Below are positions 26,201 to 39,885 of a stretch of DNA of 64,000 nucleotides, piece by piece. The notes beneath the pieces are model-generated. The model saw only the letters and a list, made by a program, of their open reading frames with translations. It ran no database searches and had not been told where the DNA came from. The DNA comes from Marchantia polymorpha subsp. ruderalis (Eukaryota; Streptophyta; Marchantiopsida; Marchantiales; Marchantiaceae): contig AP031351.1 in assembly GCA_037833965.1 (NCBI GenBank), positions 4,538,501-4,602,500 on the forward strand. Reading direction: 5' to 3'. The position numbers and the translations under genes were made by a program. Positions within the stretch are counted from its first letter, which is position 1, and each line of letters starts with the position of its first letter.

Positions 26201-26345
26201 ACGAACCCACAAAGTCGACGAATTTATTCTTCCTCACTGTCCTGCGTGAGACGACTAAAACGCGTGGAAGTACCGACGCCAGAGGCAGTACTTCGTCTCC
26301 GCTTCCAAACTCCACATTCCCATTGGTTCCATTGGTTCTCGTCAT
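23273..26345 (-). CDS. GAT1_2.1: Class I glutamine amidotransferase-like protein (peptidase C26 family)
   Basis: Exons on the minus strand: 26345-26207, 25904-25555, 25206-25021, 24769-24533, 24305-24036, 23515-23273. They total 1,425 nt (474 residues), all in phase. The class I GATase/gamma-glutamyl hydrolase fold is clear. The nucleophile elbow [18 protein letters not shown] carries Cys147, and GLQFHPER supplies His268 and Glu270, completing the triad. [14 protein letters not shown] (about 83-96) and VNSYHHQGVKRLA (about 219-231) are also typical. The family removes or transfers glutamine-derived ammonia or cleaves gamma-glutamyl bonds. The plant GAT1_2.1 branch is nitrogen-responsive and linked to glutamine metabolism; its exact substrate cannot be read from sequence. 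The C-terminal about 170 residues, including VRSFSLAK, follow the plant branch. No obvious organelle signal is visible in the first 20 residues. The start chosen is the in-frame ATG before the conserved [20 protein letters not shown] segment. Confidence 0.92.
26101..26130. repeat. ATTC microsatellite
   Basis: About six TTCA/ATTC units lie within intron 1 of the amidotransferase gene. Confidence 0.85.
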
Positions 26346-28200
26346 GGTGCCCGCCCCGCAAGGTCACACACACACACACACTCCACCAACAATTTGCCTT
26401 CTCGTTGCCTCCTGCGCAAGCCCGAGGTCTCACCGCTCGGATCTATCTCTCTCTCTTTTCACTTCCTCCGATATCCGACCCTCCCCTCCCCACCCCTCCC
26501 TCCCTCCCTCGCTGCCTCCCTATCGATGGAGAAATCTTCTTGCGTGTCACTCGAAACGCCTGGCAACTACTTATACAGACGCGGCAAACCTTCCCCGACG
26601 CCTGACCCAAAGAGTCCAGATCCGCTTCGTCTCTCAGTCGCAGATAAGAGCTATCTAACTACACCCCAGCCCAGCCCAGCCCACCTCAAAGACTTCCTCC
26701 TCGCCGCCTCGTCCCGCCTTCGCTCTTCTCGCTCACTTTCTCTCGACCGCTGGAGTAGCCAGTCGCCCTCTTTCTCTCTCTGAAGGTTATCCGGATCCTC
26801 CTGCTGCTGCTGCTCGGCTAGATTGCACAATGTCGCCTCTTCCGTCCCCCGCGAATTGGGAGGATTGCAGTGCCTTCGTCTTCGTGTTCGTCGTCGTGCG
26901 TGGTGGGTGACTCACGCCCAGCTAATGTCGAAGGATTCGCTCGGGATTCTCACCTGCGCGACCGGTGCTCGCGACAGTTCCTCGGTCCTTCGTCTCGCGC
27001 TGTGAACGTAAAACACATGCCACTCGGGGCGGGGTGAAAAGCGGAACGTGGCCGAATGACCGGACGCCCGGCTGCCTCGGTGGCCCGCCCGCCGTGAGCT
27101 GGAGCTGGAGGAATGTGATGTGCTTCGAATCCAATGGGATCCACGAACTCGAGAGCATTGGGCGAAAAGTGCAAAGTCCGGCGATGATGAGAAGATCCGT
27201 TGTCTCCGTCTGGAACCCGCGGTCCGCCTCCTTCCTTTCGTTCGTTCGTTCGTTCGTTCGGTCTCGCTCTCTTGCTGTCGGTCGGTCTCTCGCGCAGCCG
27301 CGGCGCGCCGCGTCCACAACAGACGGCCCCCCGGTCCGAGCCCCAACACCGACATCGTGATCCGCATGGTGCAGTCGGACCGTCAGTCCTCGGTAGCACC
27401 ATGCACATCCCTGACGTTTGCCCTGTCCTCGCAGACGCAGGCCGGTGACCTCACCCAGCTTTTGGTCCCGTATCATACTTTACTCCTGAAAGAAAATACG
27501 TACGTAGTTTCTTCGCATCTGCCTTCAGCTCAGTAACTCAGTTCACTTCGTCGTAGTCGTAGCATTGTGTTGTATCTGGATTGATGACTGCGATTGTGTT
27601 TGGATCGTGAGGTGGATCAGGCCGTCGTTGTCTCGGCGGCATGAGAGAAGGAAATCACGTTAGCGTTCGTGTGTCAGCGGCCGTTCCACATCAGGTGAGA
27701 ATGATGTTGGTGGTGGATTTCGGATCACGGACAGATGGGGAATGAAGGCATGTGGCTGTCTTTCTATTTCGACGACATTCACTTCCAAATGCCCGGACGG
27801 TGCTCCATCCTCACCTCACCTTTGACCTCAGGCGAATAAACTCCAGCGGTACAAGGAATTGATGTTGTTTTGTGAATGTTATGTTGTTCTCAGATCTAAA
27901 TCTCTCATGGGGCCCAGGATAGAACGAAATCTAGTCCTATGGCAGTGTCGACCAATCTGACATTGCTCTCGTCCATGGAGTCCACCCCCTAGAACAAAGC
28001 AGCTCCTCATTGGCCCGAGAAGGCGAAATGATTCTTCCTTCGACGACATGGAAAACATGGAATTAAAAATAGACCTTCCTTCCCACCCTCCTACAAATCC
28101 ACCTTCGCAAGTAAAATAAAATAAGTAAAATTTAATAAAATTCGGAAGATCGTAGGAACGAACAGAAGGTATGTCGACGGAAGTGGAGCCGGCGGTCAAA
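26346..28200. promoter_or_regulatory. CpG-rich upstream region of the amidotransferase gene
   Basis: GC-rich, pyrimidine-rich on the plus strand, with a CA run (26367-26383) and TTCG tetramers (about 27236-27262). It lies directly upstream of the minus-strand start codon at 26345, so it should hold the promoter and 5' UTR. Overlapping open frames at 26912-27536 on both strands look composition-driven and match no family I know. A plus-strand divergent gene cannot be excluded. Confidence 0.45.
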
Positions 28201-29668
28201 ACCAACTACACCTGCCGTCGCCTTGCACCACTGACTGGGGTCACGAGTCACAAGAACCTTCGGCCTCCTGTTATCTCTCTGACGTGTTAGCTGGCCCTAG
28301 AAGCAGGTGCCAAAGTAGAGCCAGCCAGCAGCCATAACCGTTGGTGGGCCGTCGTCGTGGGGTTTCTCGAGCAGACACAGTCGGTAAAAGAAGTCAATTC
28401 GGGAAAGCCAGACCCGATTCGCGAATGACGTCGTCGCCGAATCGAAGTCCAGCGTGGAGCCCCCTCAGCAAGGATCCGACGTGGCCCGCGTCGGCGTGAC
28501 ATGTTCGAATGGCACATGGCAGGCGCGCTGGGACTCGGCCGAAATTAGCCTACTGGCGAGTGTGGCGCTATGTTAGCAGCGCCGCCTGGACCCTCCCCTC
28601 GTCGCCCAACGTGAAGCCAGAAGCAGACCACCTGGCGGGGAGGTGCGGCGAATCACCTCAGGCGTGACCGTCAAGCTAACCTCGTTACGACCTTCGGGGC
28701 CTATCACATGACAGAGCCGCGGTTCGGCTCTTCAGTTATACGCGACGATGCGTCTCGTAACTGAACCGGCCAAATTTGGGGTGGTTTGGATTCCTCCGCC
28801 ATTTCGCTCCTCAGCTTGCTGTGATGCCAGGTTCGACTCATGATCCGAATGACTCTAAACATTAAAATATTTTTGCAAAAAATAAAAATAAAAATCTTTC
28901 CAATTTTCCAAAATCAAAATATTTAAATACCATTTAATTTTTTATACCATATCGGCGTTGTTGACATGCACTCGTCAAGTCATGCCATGTCATGTCAGTT
29001 ACTCGCTGTCGCTGGATTCGCCAAGACTGGGGATTTCTGTTCATTTTTTAAAAGGACACCGACCAATAGAGCAAGGGGAGGATGGGGCGACACCTTCACG
29101 ACCACAATGTTGGATGCTTGCTCGTGATTTTCTGCAATCCGAAGTGAATCAGAAGTTCGTTGGGACTTTGTATGAAATGTTCATGTGACAGTAGTTGCGA
29201 GTTCACCCTACCCCTGAACAATACAACTCAAAAGAATGTCATGTCCCTTGATTGATTCCGAGTTTTGTCAATGGATGGTGCCTCCTACGATGCATGGATG
29301 ATGGTTGTCTGGCATCACATTCACCGCCATGTTCGATCTCAATCTCCGTGTCTCCACCCGTGACTCGCAGAAGAATATACCTCGTAACCTTTTGGAATCA
29401 AACTATTCCTGTTGCGATTTAAATCTCGGACGCCTGGAATCAGACCTATCCTGAATGTTTATATTTAGGTGCTGATCTGTACCGCCCCTTTTACGTATCA
29501 CATCAACTGGTGTCTCACTTCGTTCCTCCACAATGTAGTTTCGGACAGTCTCATGACATTATGTAGCGGTGGAAATGTAACTCAGTCATCTTATAGTGTA
29601 GTCTTACACTGCAAGTATAAGACGTATTTACCATTGTGATGATATTTGGTGACCCATCACTCGGTGTC

Positions 29669-30058
29669 TTACTTCATCAAGTGGAAGGCACATCGAGAAA
29701 ATTGCCCCAGCACTGACTGCGATCGATAGACTTGGGTCGAGAATCCTATCGGTCGATTCGGAAAGTGGTGCGTGCGCTGGCTTCCAGGTGAGAGTTGACC
29801 AACGGCACACACCATTATCGTCTGGGCATGCGAACGATGTGACGTGGAAGGCAGCGGGGCACGCTGGCTCACGTTCAGGCAGATGGATACTACAGTTTCA
29901 GCGTCGAGGACGTCGCTGTAAGTTGCGACCATTTCTCTGTGCGTCAAACCAACTGGGCCTACGCCCTCTTCGTCTTCTACGTATACTGTATCTCTAACTC
30001 TCACTCCGTATTTCTTGACGCCTGGGACATACCGTACACCTACCGGAATGTTTGACAC
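29669..30058 (-). CDS. Unidentified open frame (hypothetical)
   Basis: A 129-codon frame begins with ATG at 30058. Its first about 60 residues look protein-like: charged, with VGVRYVPGVKKYGVRVRDTV and acidic EDEEGVG segments. No family is recognised and no splice partner was found. The second half has an irregular residue mix and may be chance. It lies in otherwise empty intergenic DNA. It could be an exon of an unrecognised gene or a chance frame; no function is proposed. Confidence 0.15.
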   Translation of the reverse strand: MSNIPVGVRYVPGVKKYGVRVRDTVYVEDEEGVGPVGLTHREMVATYSDVLDAETVVSICLNVSQRAPLPSTSHRSHAQTIMVCAVGQLSPGSQRTHHFPNRPIGFSTQVYRSQSVLGQFSRCAFHLMK

Positions 30059-30910
30059 TCTTCACATTTTCCCCCAATTTTTCTCTTCACTATTCCGAGA
30101 ATTCAGACTCTGGCAAGACATCATCGCCCACTTCATATGATTCTACAATCGGACTTGGTGTAAGGAGCAAAATTATGCGGGGTACGACGTTCATACTCCA
30201 CATTTCAAAGCTCTGAGAATTATAAAAGTTCAAGCTTCCATTGGGTATATATCAGCATCATATATTTAACAGCTCCAGATTTGGTAACACATCTCAAACC
30301 GATTTGGATCGATTGGTTTTTAGGAGTTTCGATTCGGCAGTGAGCGTCTGTCAAAGAGAACGTGGACTCCAGTAAAAGATGAGATGCAAGTAGGGGGCAG
30401 ACTGCAGCCAAACGCATTGTGCAAATTTCATCTGGTCATAAGTGCCAGTCCAAAGTCCACTTGGGTGTGAGACCAGACGTGGATCGAATCGACACCGAGA
30501 GCAGCATGTGGGTCAAGGTGGAAACGAGAAAATCTTCATCACCTCATCTTCAACGCAGAAGTCCAGATCCGGATCTCTGGCTAACCCGAGGTTACTCACG
30601 ATCCAGATGCTCCCAGAGATTCACGAACCCCACGTGGACCGAGAAGAAGACGACTGCTACGTACAGCACAGTGTGTAATCTGTATGTCTGGCGCTAATTC
30701 CGTGCGTTTGTCTGTACGTCGGGCTCGGTGTCATGTGATCGATCGGTCGATAGATATGCTTAAGTAGGTTGTACGTGAAGCACTTTTCTCTCGATCGTCA
30801 TCATTAGACCTCTTTGACCGCCGCTGAACTACTGTATCGAGCGAGCTTCCTGCTCGATCGCTGATTATGTGAGCTCGCGCGCTTGACTTGGACGACGGAC
30901 GGCCGCTTGC

Positions 30911-30946
30911 AGCTCAGCTCAGCTCAGCTCAGATCAGCTCGGCTCG
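30911..30946. repeat. AGCTC pentanucleotide array
   Basis: Four perfect AGCTC units (30911-30930), then degenerate copies to about 30946. Confidence 0.8.
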
Positions 30947-31810
30947 GTCCGTCGGCGTCCGGTCCCTGCCCCAGTCCTTCTACTTCTGCCTTCGGTCAGC
31001 ACATAGAGAATGGAGTTTCCTGGTTTCGTTCGGTGGACTCCGGTGGACTAAAAGCGGCCGCCTCGAGCTCTTTCTTTGAGCCCCACGTTTTTCCTCCAGC
31101 GGTCACGTCATTACGAACTCGAGGAATGTCTCGTCTCTTAGATGTTACCTTCCAACATCTGCTTCCTGTCTTCATTCTACTTTTCCATATTGGCCCACGG
31201 TTTTTTAAGAATATGAACACGGAACTTCGTCTGCAGCTCGGAATGAAATGTTTAACTGACTGCACAAGTCTCGAATACATTATCCAGTCAGGATTGGTAT
31301 ATTATGTCGAAAACCTTTTCATTCAACCTGGCCATGGCTATCCGGTAACTTGAGGGTGAAGCAAATATCTCCGGCCCCTCCTCTTTTCATTTGATCGATG
31401 AGCTCATAAGAAGCTCTGCAGAATTTTGGCAACTGGAAAGATGGAAGAAGTTATTCTTATACTGCATGTAAAGCGTTTATTGTGTCGGACACGGAGCCTC
31501 ATTTACTAGGCTCTGATTTGTCATAGTCACATCGGATCTGGTAGGACTAGTTCAAAACAGATCTGCTCTGAGGGATTGTCATTGTGATAGAAGAGTATCA
31601 AATCTTCCCCTACTTGGTTCAGTGATTGTACATGACTTGCATCTTGCCAACACAATTGAAAAGATTACTGTAACAGATGCACGAATCTCGCGAGACTGTG
31701 CGAAGCCACCATATCTCTCTTCGGACAGCAGCGGATTTGTGAAGGTGAAATTTGTTGCTGTTAAGAACTGATACACTCTCACATGTTCAGCGTACCTGAG
31801 AGCCAGGGAG

Positions 31811-31849
31811 AGAAGAGGAAGAAGAAGAAGAAGAAGAAGAAGAAGAAGG
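31811..31849. repeat. GAA trinucleotide microsatellite
   Basis: About twelve GAA/AAG units, nearly uninterrupted, in intergenic DNA. Confidence 0.9.
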
Positions 31850-34540
31850 CTGTGGATTCAAGCTGAAGTTGCCTATATATCATTGGGAGATTAAGTAGAA
31901 CCTGCAGCTGCTGTAAGTGTTGTTTTCTTTAGTCTTAGGAATCTACTAGGTCCTAGAACCAGCTTGATGCACACAAGGTGGTTCTTCTATGACCTCGGTA
32001 CACTGGTCTGCCAGACTGTGGCAGGTAGCCAGTCTTCGCATCCTGTTCCATTGACCATACGCATGTGTTGCTCAAACGGGATTCAACGGGAATTTAAGAG
32101 CTGACAGACGGACGTGTATGAGAGGAATGTTCTCTCGAAAACCAGACTGAAAGTGTCCTGGTATGCCAACCTGAAGAGACTGAAGAAAGCTAGGTCTATC
32201 CAGGTCATATCTACAAAGAGGTGAGTAATTTGAATGAAACTGTATGAAACTGAACAATCACTTGCATATCAGATATGATCTAACTGCAAGTAAGAGTGAA
32301 CTACTAAACAGAAGTCTATTCAGAGGTTGTAATGCCGACAGTGATCACGGCAGAGGATTCTTCGAAATCTATCACCTCGAGTTCAAGCTTGTAGGAGAGA
32401 TATCTAATCTACCTCTTCAAATCTGAAACTTTGGATAAGAGCGTAGAATGTCCCTTGATAATGTGCTCTGGTTGCCATAGCTCAGGGGGTTTCTTTAACC
32501 ACTGCAAAATCCCACATACGGCCTCTACAGATGCAGTTAGTGACACGAAAAGACCGTCCAGAGCACAAACTCAGTCACCGTTGTTGGCCCCAGTTAAAAC
32601 TGATTTGGGAGGATATAGATCAGTTTTGGAATAGTGATTGGTAACCCTTAAGAATTAGTGATGATATTAGGTGCTGTAGAATCCAACAGTAGGTTAAGCT
32701 GAAAGGAAAATCCTCAGGAAAGTCAGAATCTGACGAGGTAATCTTTCAGAAGTGTATCCTCGATGGCCGTGACAGACCTTGAAACCTTCCTTGCATGACA
32801 ACGGGCGAGTTCTCATCCAGACAGTTCGGCCTGGTATGATACATGGGGTGGGGCTCTGGGTCTGACTTCTGGAGACTAAACTGCTTTCGTAATATTCTTA
32901 CTTGAGGCCATGTCTGTCACCTAAAGTAGAGCCCCGAGCATGGGAAGCAGTGAAACGAGGCGTTGCGTGTGCACTCAGCGACTCACACTGTCCAGTCTTT
33001 TGGTCTAGCACATATTGTATTGTATTTCGCATGAGTTGTTGCCGAGAATGTGATGATCGTGACAGGTAAGATCACATTCTTTTTTCCATCCATTTCGTCT
33101 GGACGAATGCCAAATCCTCTGCTCATGGCACACAACCTTCCCTCGAATAGACATCATCCGACCAACCTGAACAACCATTGGAAGGTCTCAGTATGTGGAG
33201 TATATGACAAACTATCAAGTTCAACGAACTGACGTCTGGAACAAGCACTGTACATTTCGGCAGTGGGCAGTGGTGTGACCTGGTTTGAAAGTTCCGACTT
33301 CGGTATCGAATCAACCATCGATCGCTCCACGTCCAGTCTGGTAGCTCTAAGTGACACCATGCATGCATGTACATGCACGCCCGCGTGCATCTGCTCCTTA
33401 AATGTACATGGTCTCAACAGGTGTATCCAGAATGAGGAAGAAAGAAACATCAAATTTCGCTCGGTAGGTACTGTAATGAGTTTCAATTTCCTTGTGAATA
33501 ATGAAGTATTTATATCCAGCCTTGAGCTTGGAACATAAATTTCGAAACCAACAAGGTTCTACATAGTTCAAGAAGGAACATATAAATCACCAATTTATGG
33601 AATTTTTTAATTGTTGATTGATCGATCTCACCATGATTTCCGACTGGGAAAAATAGCTTTCTTTGAATGCCTCTACGGGAACTTATCTACGAGTATAGGC
33701 TCCTGCAACTCCGCTGTTTTGTATTTTCATCATAAAACGAGTTTTCAAATTTATCCCACTCCTGTTACAAGTATCTCATCCTCAACTTTCTCTCTCATTC
33801 GTCAGCTAATCGACATCTTAAGCTGCAAGGTTGCAGTGTAGTACTAAGGCGCGTACAAGGGGACGCGCGCAAGAACATTCACCGTTACTCGGTCTGTCTT
33901 ACTCAAGCTCAGATCGATCGATGACAACTCTTCCAACATTGGGATTGCACATTGGTACCAATCGTATCCAGACGAGTTCGACACGGGCACGTCTGTGACA
34001 CACACCCTCTCGTGGCGTCCTCGACGTCGCGTCGGGTCGGGTGGTCAGGGGACCAGTCATTGCTCAGAGATTCATAATCCTCCCCCGGAACTAGCTTTCG
34101 ATGGATTAAACTGACAGATCCCTTGGATCGTTCAGGATGAGTGTGTGTATTCACACGTCAACAGTAAGCCAGACTTTCTATCTTTGACAATCATCATCAA
34201 AACTGACTACGTGCAATGTATACGGTACTCGTGTTTGCGCATGGATGAAAGTCCACACAAGTTGCATGCATGTCGATGACTAGGTTCAGTGGATTTAATG
34301 AAAATGGGAAAGCATAATCTAACTGGCGCCTCCTCGTTACTGTGGTAATCTGTTCGGCATGTGGATACTATACATTGAGAATGCGGTGTACGTTGTATGT
34401 ACTTTTCTTTCAGAGAATACGGTATGACAACACGTCCCCAGGTATTATGGCCGTTACCATAATGTACACCGCAGGTTACGGGAAATAATTTTCTGTTAAG
34501 CGACAAGTGGTGCTTTTCAGGTTAGCATCTCAGTAAAATA

Positions 34541-37500
34541 CAAATGCACAATCGTGATTGTTACTGAAATTATAATCTAAGAGTATTAAATTGTTTTTAA
34601 ATATGTCCAATATAAGTACTAAAATTTAAATTATAACATGTCAATCTATAACTTTTCACTTTTAGATTTTCCATTTCAATTCAAACTGAATATTCCATTC
34701 TAGTATTCAGATTACGATTTTTAAGTACACTACTCTCAAATTTTTTGTAAATGTCATCAGATTTTATATTTCTGTGGTGATACTGTGCAAAGGTAAAGAT
34801 CAAAGCATGTGTATTTACACAGCTTCTTTACCTTGTTTACGTTTCATTCACTTATGTTCGAGCAAAAAAGATGAGAAAAATAACATCCAAAGAAACGAAA
34901 GTATTACATCACGTCATAGAAGTTTGATATCAAATAGGTATCACAAAAAAATTAATATACTGAAGGATATGTGACACACTGCACCCCTCAAATATCTGCT
35001 ATCTTCATCTATTAGAAATATTGACATCATAGTAAGGGAGATTCGAGAACATCTAAAAGTTAGAGTACATATTTCCATATCACTCCAAGGCTTCAGGAAC
35101 AATTACTATAATATTGTTAATTATACTCTCATTGAAAACTATTTTTTCTCTCCACTTGCTATATATCCAAAAAATGCATGATTATACACTTTGAGACCAC
35201 AGGAAGAGATGAATGATTCTATTTTTTTAAATGTTATATTAAATATCATCTCGTATGCAATAGTTTTTGAATTCTTAAACTAACTAACTAACTAACTATA
35301 TATATATCTCAACATTTATTGAATCCAAGACATTCTAAACATACCCTGCAAAAGATAGGAATAAAACCCTAGAAGACTGCAAGGTATCGATACTCACTCA
35401 CAATATTATAATGTGAACGATAACATCGGCAGTTAATCATGTACGATAGGTAAGCATTGGTTACCTCGTTGTTTTGGATAAAAAAGTTTATGTAAAATGC
35501 ATTGTGCTTTCAGGAAACTTTTTGTCCACAATTTCTCCCAATAATTGATATTTATGTGTGTATGTATATAATTTTGGATATATATGAATAAAAAATAACC
35601 CTAGATTCTAGTAAAAAAGACAGCGCTGGAGTTTTACTCTAACGAGAAGATCTTCAAAAGCCATATAGTGCTTGTGAGATATGTAGGTGACATTGGACTG
35701 AGCTGCTTCAAAACAATGCGATGCTCTGTACCATGACGATAGCAGCTTGCACACCGATGAGTTTGTAGAGTTCAGATTCAATTGGAACTAAAAACTTAGC
35801 AGTATTAGACTTTGAAATGAGCTACCCTTTTCATTAGTCTATTCCAATTTTCCAGCCGCGTGTTGTATAATATCTCAGGTCCGAGGTCAGATTCACATTT
35901 CATCCGACTCTACTCGTCAACATGTTGCCTTGTGCATCTGAGTTCAGCATGATTTTACAGTTCTGTGCAGTCTGAATTGCAAATGCTTTTTTTCATGAAG
36001 AAGCTTCATCTTTCAAACACGGCATCTGTTTGCGCTGAATCGCTTTCGCACAACTAATGCTACATGTCCAGTCTTGAGGTCATGTTTAGTTGTTGGATCT
36101 CACTGGATTTGGAAAGGATAGTTCTAGTGACAGAGTAGATAACCTGCAACTGTAAATTCTCTCGTGCATATTTAATTTCCTTTATCTTATTCCAGATTGT
36201 CTTTCAGACAATCTGGAATTAGGACTTCCGTTTTGAGAGCTGGAATGTGTGTATCTCGATCGAACAACTAATTTCGAGACTTAAACATGACATTCTCCAC
36301 TCTAATATGCCTTGTGCCTCGCTGTTATAGACTATAAAATTCATTGTTTTATACGTAGATCAGAGTATACATAGCTACGGAGATTGATGCTTTAGGTTTG
36401 AGGATCAAGAGCTAGTGTATTGTCTCTTGCAAGCATTTATACTTATCTCCACCTTAAATAAGAGTACTGAATGACATCGAAAGAACACATACGCAGTATA
36501 AGAGCTTTAATAGGTTACAGATGCTTTGTTTCACACTGTGTAGATGATTCATTTGTCTATGATCTATTGAGTTTCTTTTCCTGCAGATTCATGTGGTATT
36601 TTCTAATTTCTTCTAGTATTCTTAATCAATCGAGTTAACTTCTTACTACCATATCCCCTTCACTTGCATTCTTGTCATCCTTGAGAGCCTTGCATGGGAA
36701 GCATCATTAAATTATAAACTTTTCATCGTATGTCACAAAATTTGGCACGGAAAAATCAAAATTCAGCTAGATAAATTTCTCCGCTTATTATCAATAAAAA
36801 AATGCAGATTTTGGTAATTTTTCACTTTCAAAAAAATCTTATAATTTTTTTTCAATTTTTGATTGCATATTCAACATTGAAACTTATGCATAATTTAATG
36901 ACATCAAATCGATTATTTTACATGTATTTTGATATACGAGGTATAATGTATCTCAAGTGTTAAAAAATAACATTTTCATTTTCATTTTTTTCAGTTTTTT
37001 CTCATAATTTAAACTAGAGTTCTACAATGAAACTTGATGGAGTCATGACAGCATGCTATATATCTATTTTTTGCGGATTCCAAAAAATACGCTGCCTTGG
37101 TTCATTTGCTCATTTGTTACTTGACTTGATCACACATTGTATTTTTTAGCACAAGATGATTGAATTTTTATATCAATGAAATTCACCTTGTTTTTATAAA
37201 TTTATCTACATCTTCATCATTAATATGTGCAAATAATTAAAAAAGAGGCATCAAATGTTCATATAAATCACTAATAATAGTGATAGCTCATGTCGTTGTT
37301 ATACTTGTTATGATATAAGATGTTGGATATTTCACAAATTCTTAAGACCAAGTTATTGATACTTATTTTGAGGTTTTAAATCTCATGAGATCAAATATGA
37401 TGTTTTTATTTGTCTTACATGTGACACAATTTCAAAGATGATAACATTTCATCTTCTTAATTGATCAAAAAGTTAATTATTAGCAATAACTCATATACAT

Positions 37501-38403
37501 TAAATTATGCATATTTGAATTTATAGATTTGCATATAGTTCGTCTTTGTTTTTCTAATATTGGTGTCGCGTAAAGCTATAAAAGTGGTTTTTGATATTTT
37601 CACACTACAAAGCACAAGAACATATGAAACAAGACATCAAGATTTCTTTCTCTTAAAATTTACGACTTAATTACTAAAATGAAAATAGTTCAATATGTTG
37701 CAATTATTATCACAAATGATACAAAAGCAATAACTTTGATGATATTTACATGTTTATTCAAATTTCTAAATTCTAAAGTCCAAATAACATGATGTATGTA
37801 GACCATTTGATTGACATAGTTGACATATTAATTGATCCATTATAATCTACTTTTTTAAGTAAAAATATTGAGATGTGGCTTCATGTTTTCCATTTAATTT
37901 CTTCTATGTATCTCTATATGTGAAAAACAATTGTTTGACCAAAATCTCAAGAAATGCAATAGCAAACACAGAAGCACCAACTCACATGAGACGACACAAA
38001 AACTATGTGATTCATCCAAAGGTTAAGTTCACAAGAACCAATTTGTTATGTATGTTTATTAAAATACAATATGTCTCCCACCTTGACTTATATATAATTG
38101 CCATCTAAATCTTAGGGCTAACGTTAATTAGCAACTATCTTGAGTTAAGACAAAACACAAATTAACAATAACAATCTTTCCCTTAATTTATGTTGAAGGA
38201 AGAGTAAACTCCTTAACCTATACAATTACTCTTCGATAAGTCCTTGAATAAAACTTAACAAACGACCACTCTTTGAACAAGAATTAACTAGGTTAAAGTC
38301 GTAGCCAAAACAAGATAGAATAAAAATATATAGAGATAACTGAAATGCTAGTAAACTCTACTTGTGCTCCTCACGCAAAACGTGCATAGTAATACAATGT
38401 CAC
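34541..38403. other. AT-rich gene-free block
   Basis: AT-rich DNA with no supported gene, probably old transposon debris. It includes ACTA tetramers and a TATATA run (about 35281-35308) and a perfect 14-bp hairpin (36189-36219). The part just below 38403 should contain the 3' end of the minus-strand copia element, but no polypurine tract or LTR boundary could be fixed. Confidence 0.5.
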
Positions 38404-39800
38404 TTAAAACTCTTCAAATAAATAACTTATGATCAATGCATGAACTAAATTAAATTTATTGTCAATTTTGACCAGCTTAATGCTTTTATCAAAAACCACA
38501 TGTTTTATAAAGTGATACATGATGTCAATGACATTCATTCTGCTGTCCATTACTTGATTTGCAGCGAGAGATAAAGCATTCATGCTATCATAATGAAGAT
38601 TGGCAACTCTTTGTTTCAATCTCATCTCAATGAAAAGCTTATCAAAATAGCTTTCTTTGCCGCTTTTGTTATCCCTACCTATACACCTTACGTTGTAAAC
38701 TGAGTTAAGCATATGTGCAAGGTAAATTTCTAACTAATGCATTTATCATCAAATGTAAACACATACCCAATTGTAGAAGTACTTTAGTCCAAATCTTATC
38801 CATAGTCAGCATCAACGTACTCTAACAAGAATTTGACATTCTCTAATAAATATCAAGCATTGACCAATTTTTTTTTATATTGTTTAAATACTTGAGAATC
38901 CATTTTATTGTTTGCTAGTGAAGTTTTTCTAGATTTGACATGTATTACCTACTCAACTTGTCCATTGCTAGAGCAATATCAAGTCTTGGGCATATCATCA
39001 AATACACAGGATTGTTCATAGCTTTGTCATAGGAAGCACATGACATTGGGATGCAAAAAGTCTGAAATGTGTTACCAAAGAAATCCATAATCTTTTGGAT
39101 TTTGTCATTTTGAACATATTAAGTATAACTTGAATATACTTGTCTTGACTCAATCATAGCCTCTTTTTCATCAAATCTCCATGAATGTTCATATCTAATA
39201 TATTTTTCGACTCATCCATATCCTTCATCTTGAAATAAACTTCAACTAATTCTTGCAACTATCAACGATGGATTGCTTCTTCGTCAAGATGATCATGTCA
39301 TCCACGCAGAGTACTAAAAAAATAATATTGAAGATCTCATTATTCAACTTCTTCATGTATACACGAGGATCATAAACATTATGTGAAAAACCTTGTACCT
39401 TCATGAGTTCATCAAATCTCGCATTCCACTATGAGCTTGCTTCAATTTATATAATAATTTAAAAATCTACAAACAAATTTATTCTAAACATTCTACTCAA
39501 AAGCAATTGGTTGTTTCATGTAGATTTTCTCCTCTAGAGATATAAAAAAATCATGTAAGTATGTTCATTTGATTCATAACAAGACTAAATATTGCAACCA
39601 GTGCACATATCACACAAATGGTATCATACTTTGCTACATGTTTGAAAAAACTTTACTATAGTCCACAACATTCCCTTGTGTGAAACCTCTAATCATCAAT
39701 TTGGCTTTAAAGATTCTATCATCTGCTAGACTGTATTTCAACTTGTACATCCACTTGCAATCAATCAAAATCTTAAATTTCTCCGAGTGTCACATCATTA
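38404..39800 (-). mobile_element. Truncated, decayed Ty1/copia pol (RT-RNase H)
   Basis: Read on the minus strand from high to low coordinate. CKWMYKLKYSL...KAKLMIRGFTQG near 39790-39690 is the start of copia reverse transcriptase. LEEKIYMKQPIAFE lies at about 39540-39498. VLCVDDMIILTKKQS (about 39314-39270) carries the catalytic V-DD motif. The RNase H end is open at 38712-38404 (102 codons), with the usual spacing of Ser-x-NAL, DSRMNVIDI and YHFIKHV. Stops and frameshifts separate the blocks, so it is not functional. No integrase or gag lies upstream at higher coordinates, where an oppositely oriented LTR begins at 39886. The element is therefore 5'-truncated. Confidence 0.8.
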
Positions 39801-39885
39801 ATTACATAGTGATGAAATTGCTACTCAACAATCTTACATAATTTATTTCACATGATTTTGATTACTGAACTATTTAGCTTGATCT

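Larger units (their letters stand above)
28201..34540. other. Long gene-free intergenic region
   Basis: No recognisable gene in about 6.3 kb. It holds an imperfect hairpin near 28724-28770, an AT-rich patch at 28858-28950, an unidentified 129-codon minus-strand frame (30058-29669), an AGCTC pentamer array (30911-30930) and a GAA array (31811-31849). Composition is intermediate, unlike the AT-rich retrotransposon blocks. Small unrecognised or noncoding genes could be present. Confidence 0.45.

Noticed and set aside
31811-31849. GAA array as a possible CRISPR or regulatory repeat
   Set aside because: It is a plain microsatellite without spacers, and the genome is eukaryotic.
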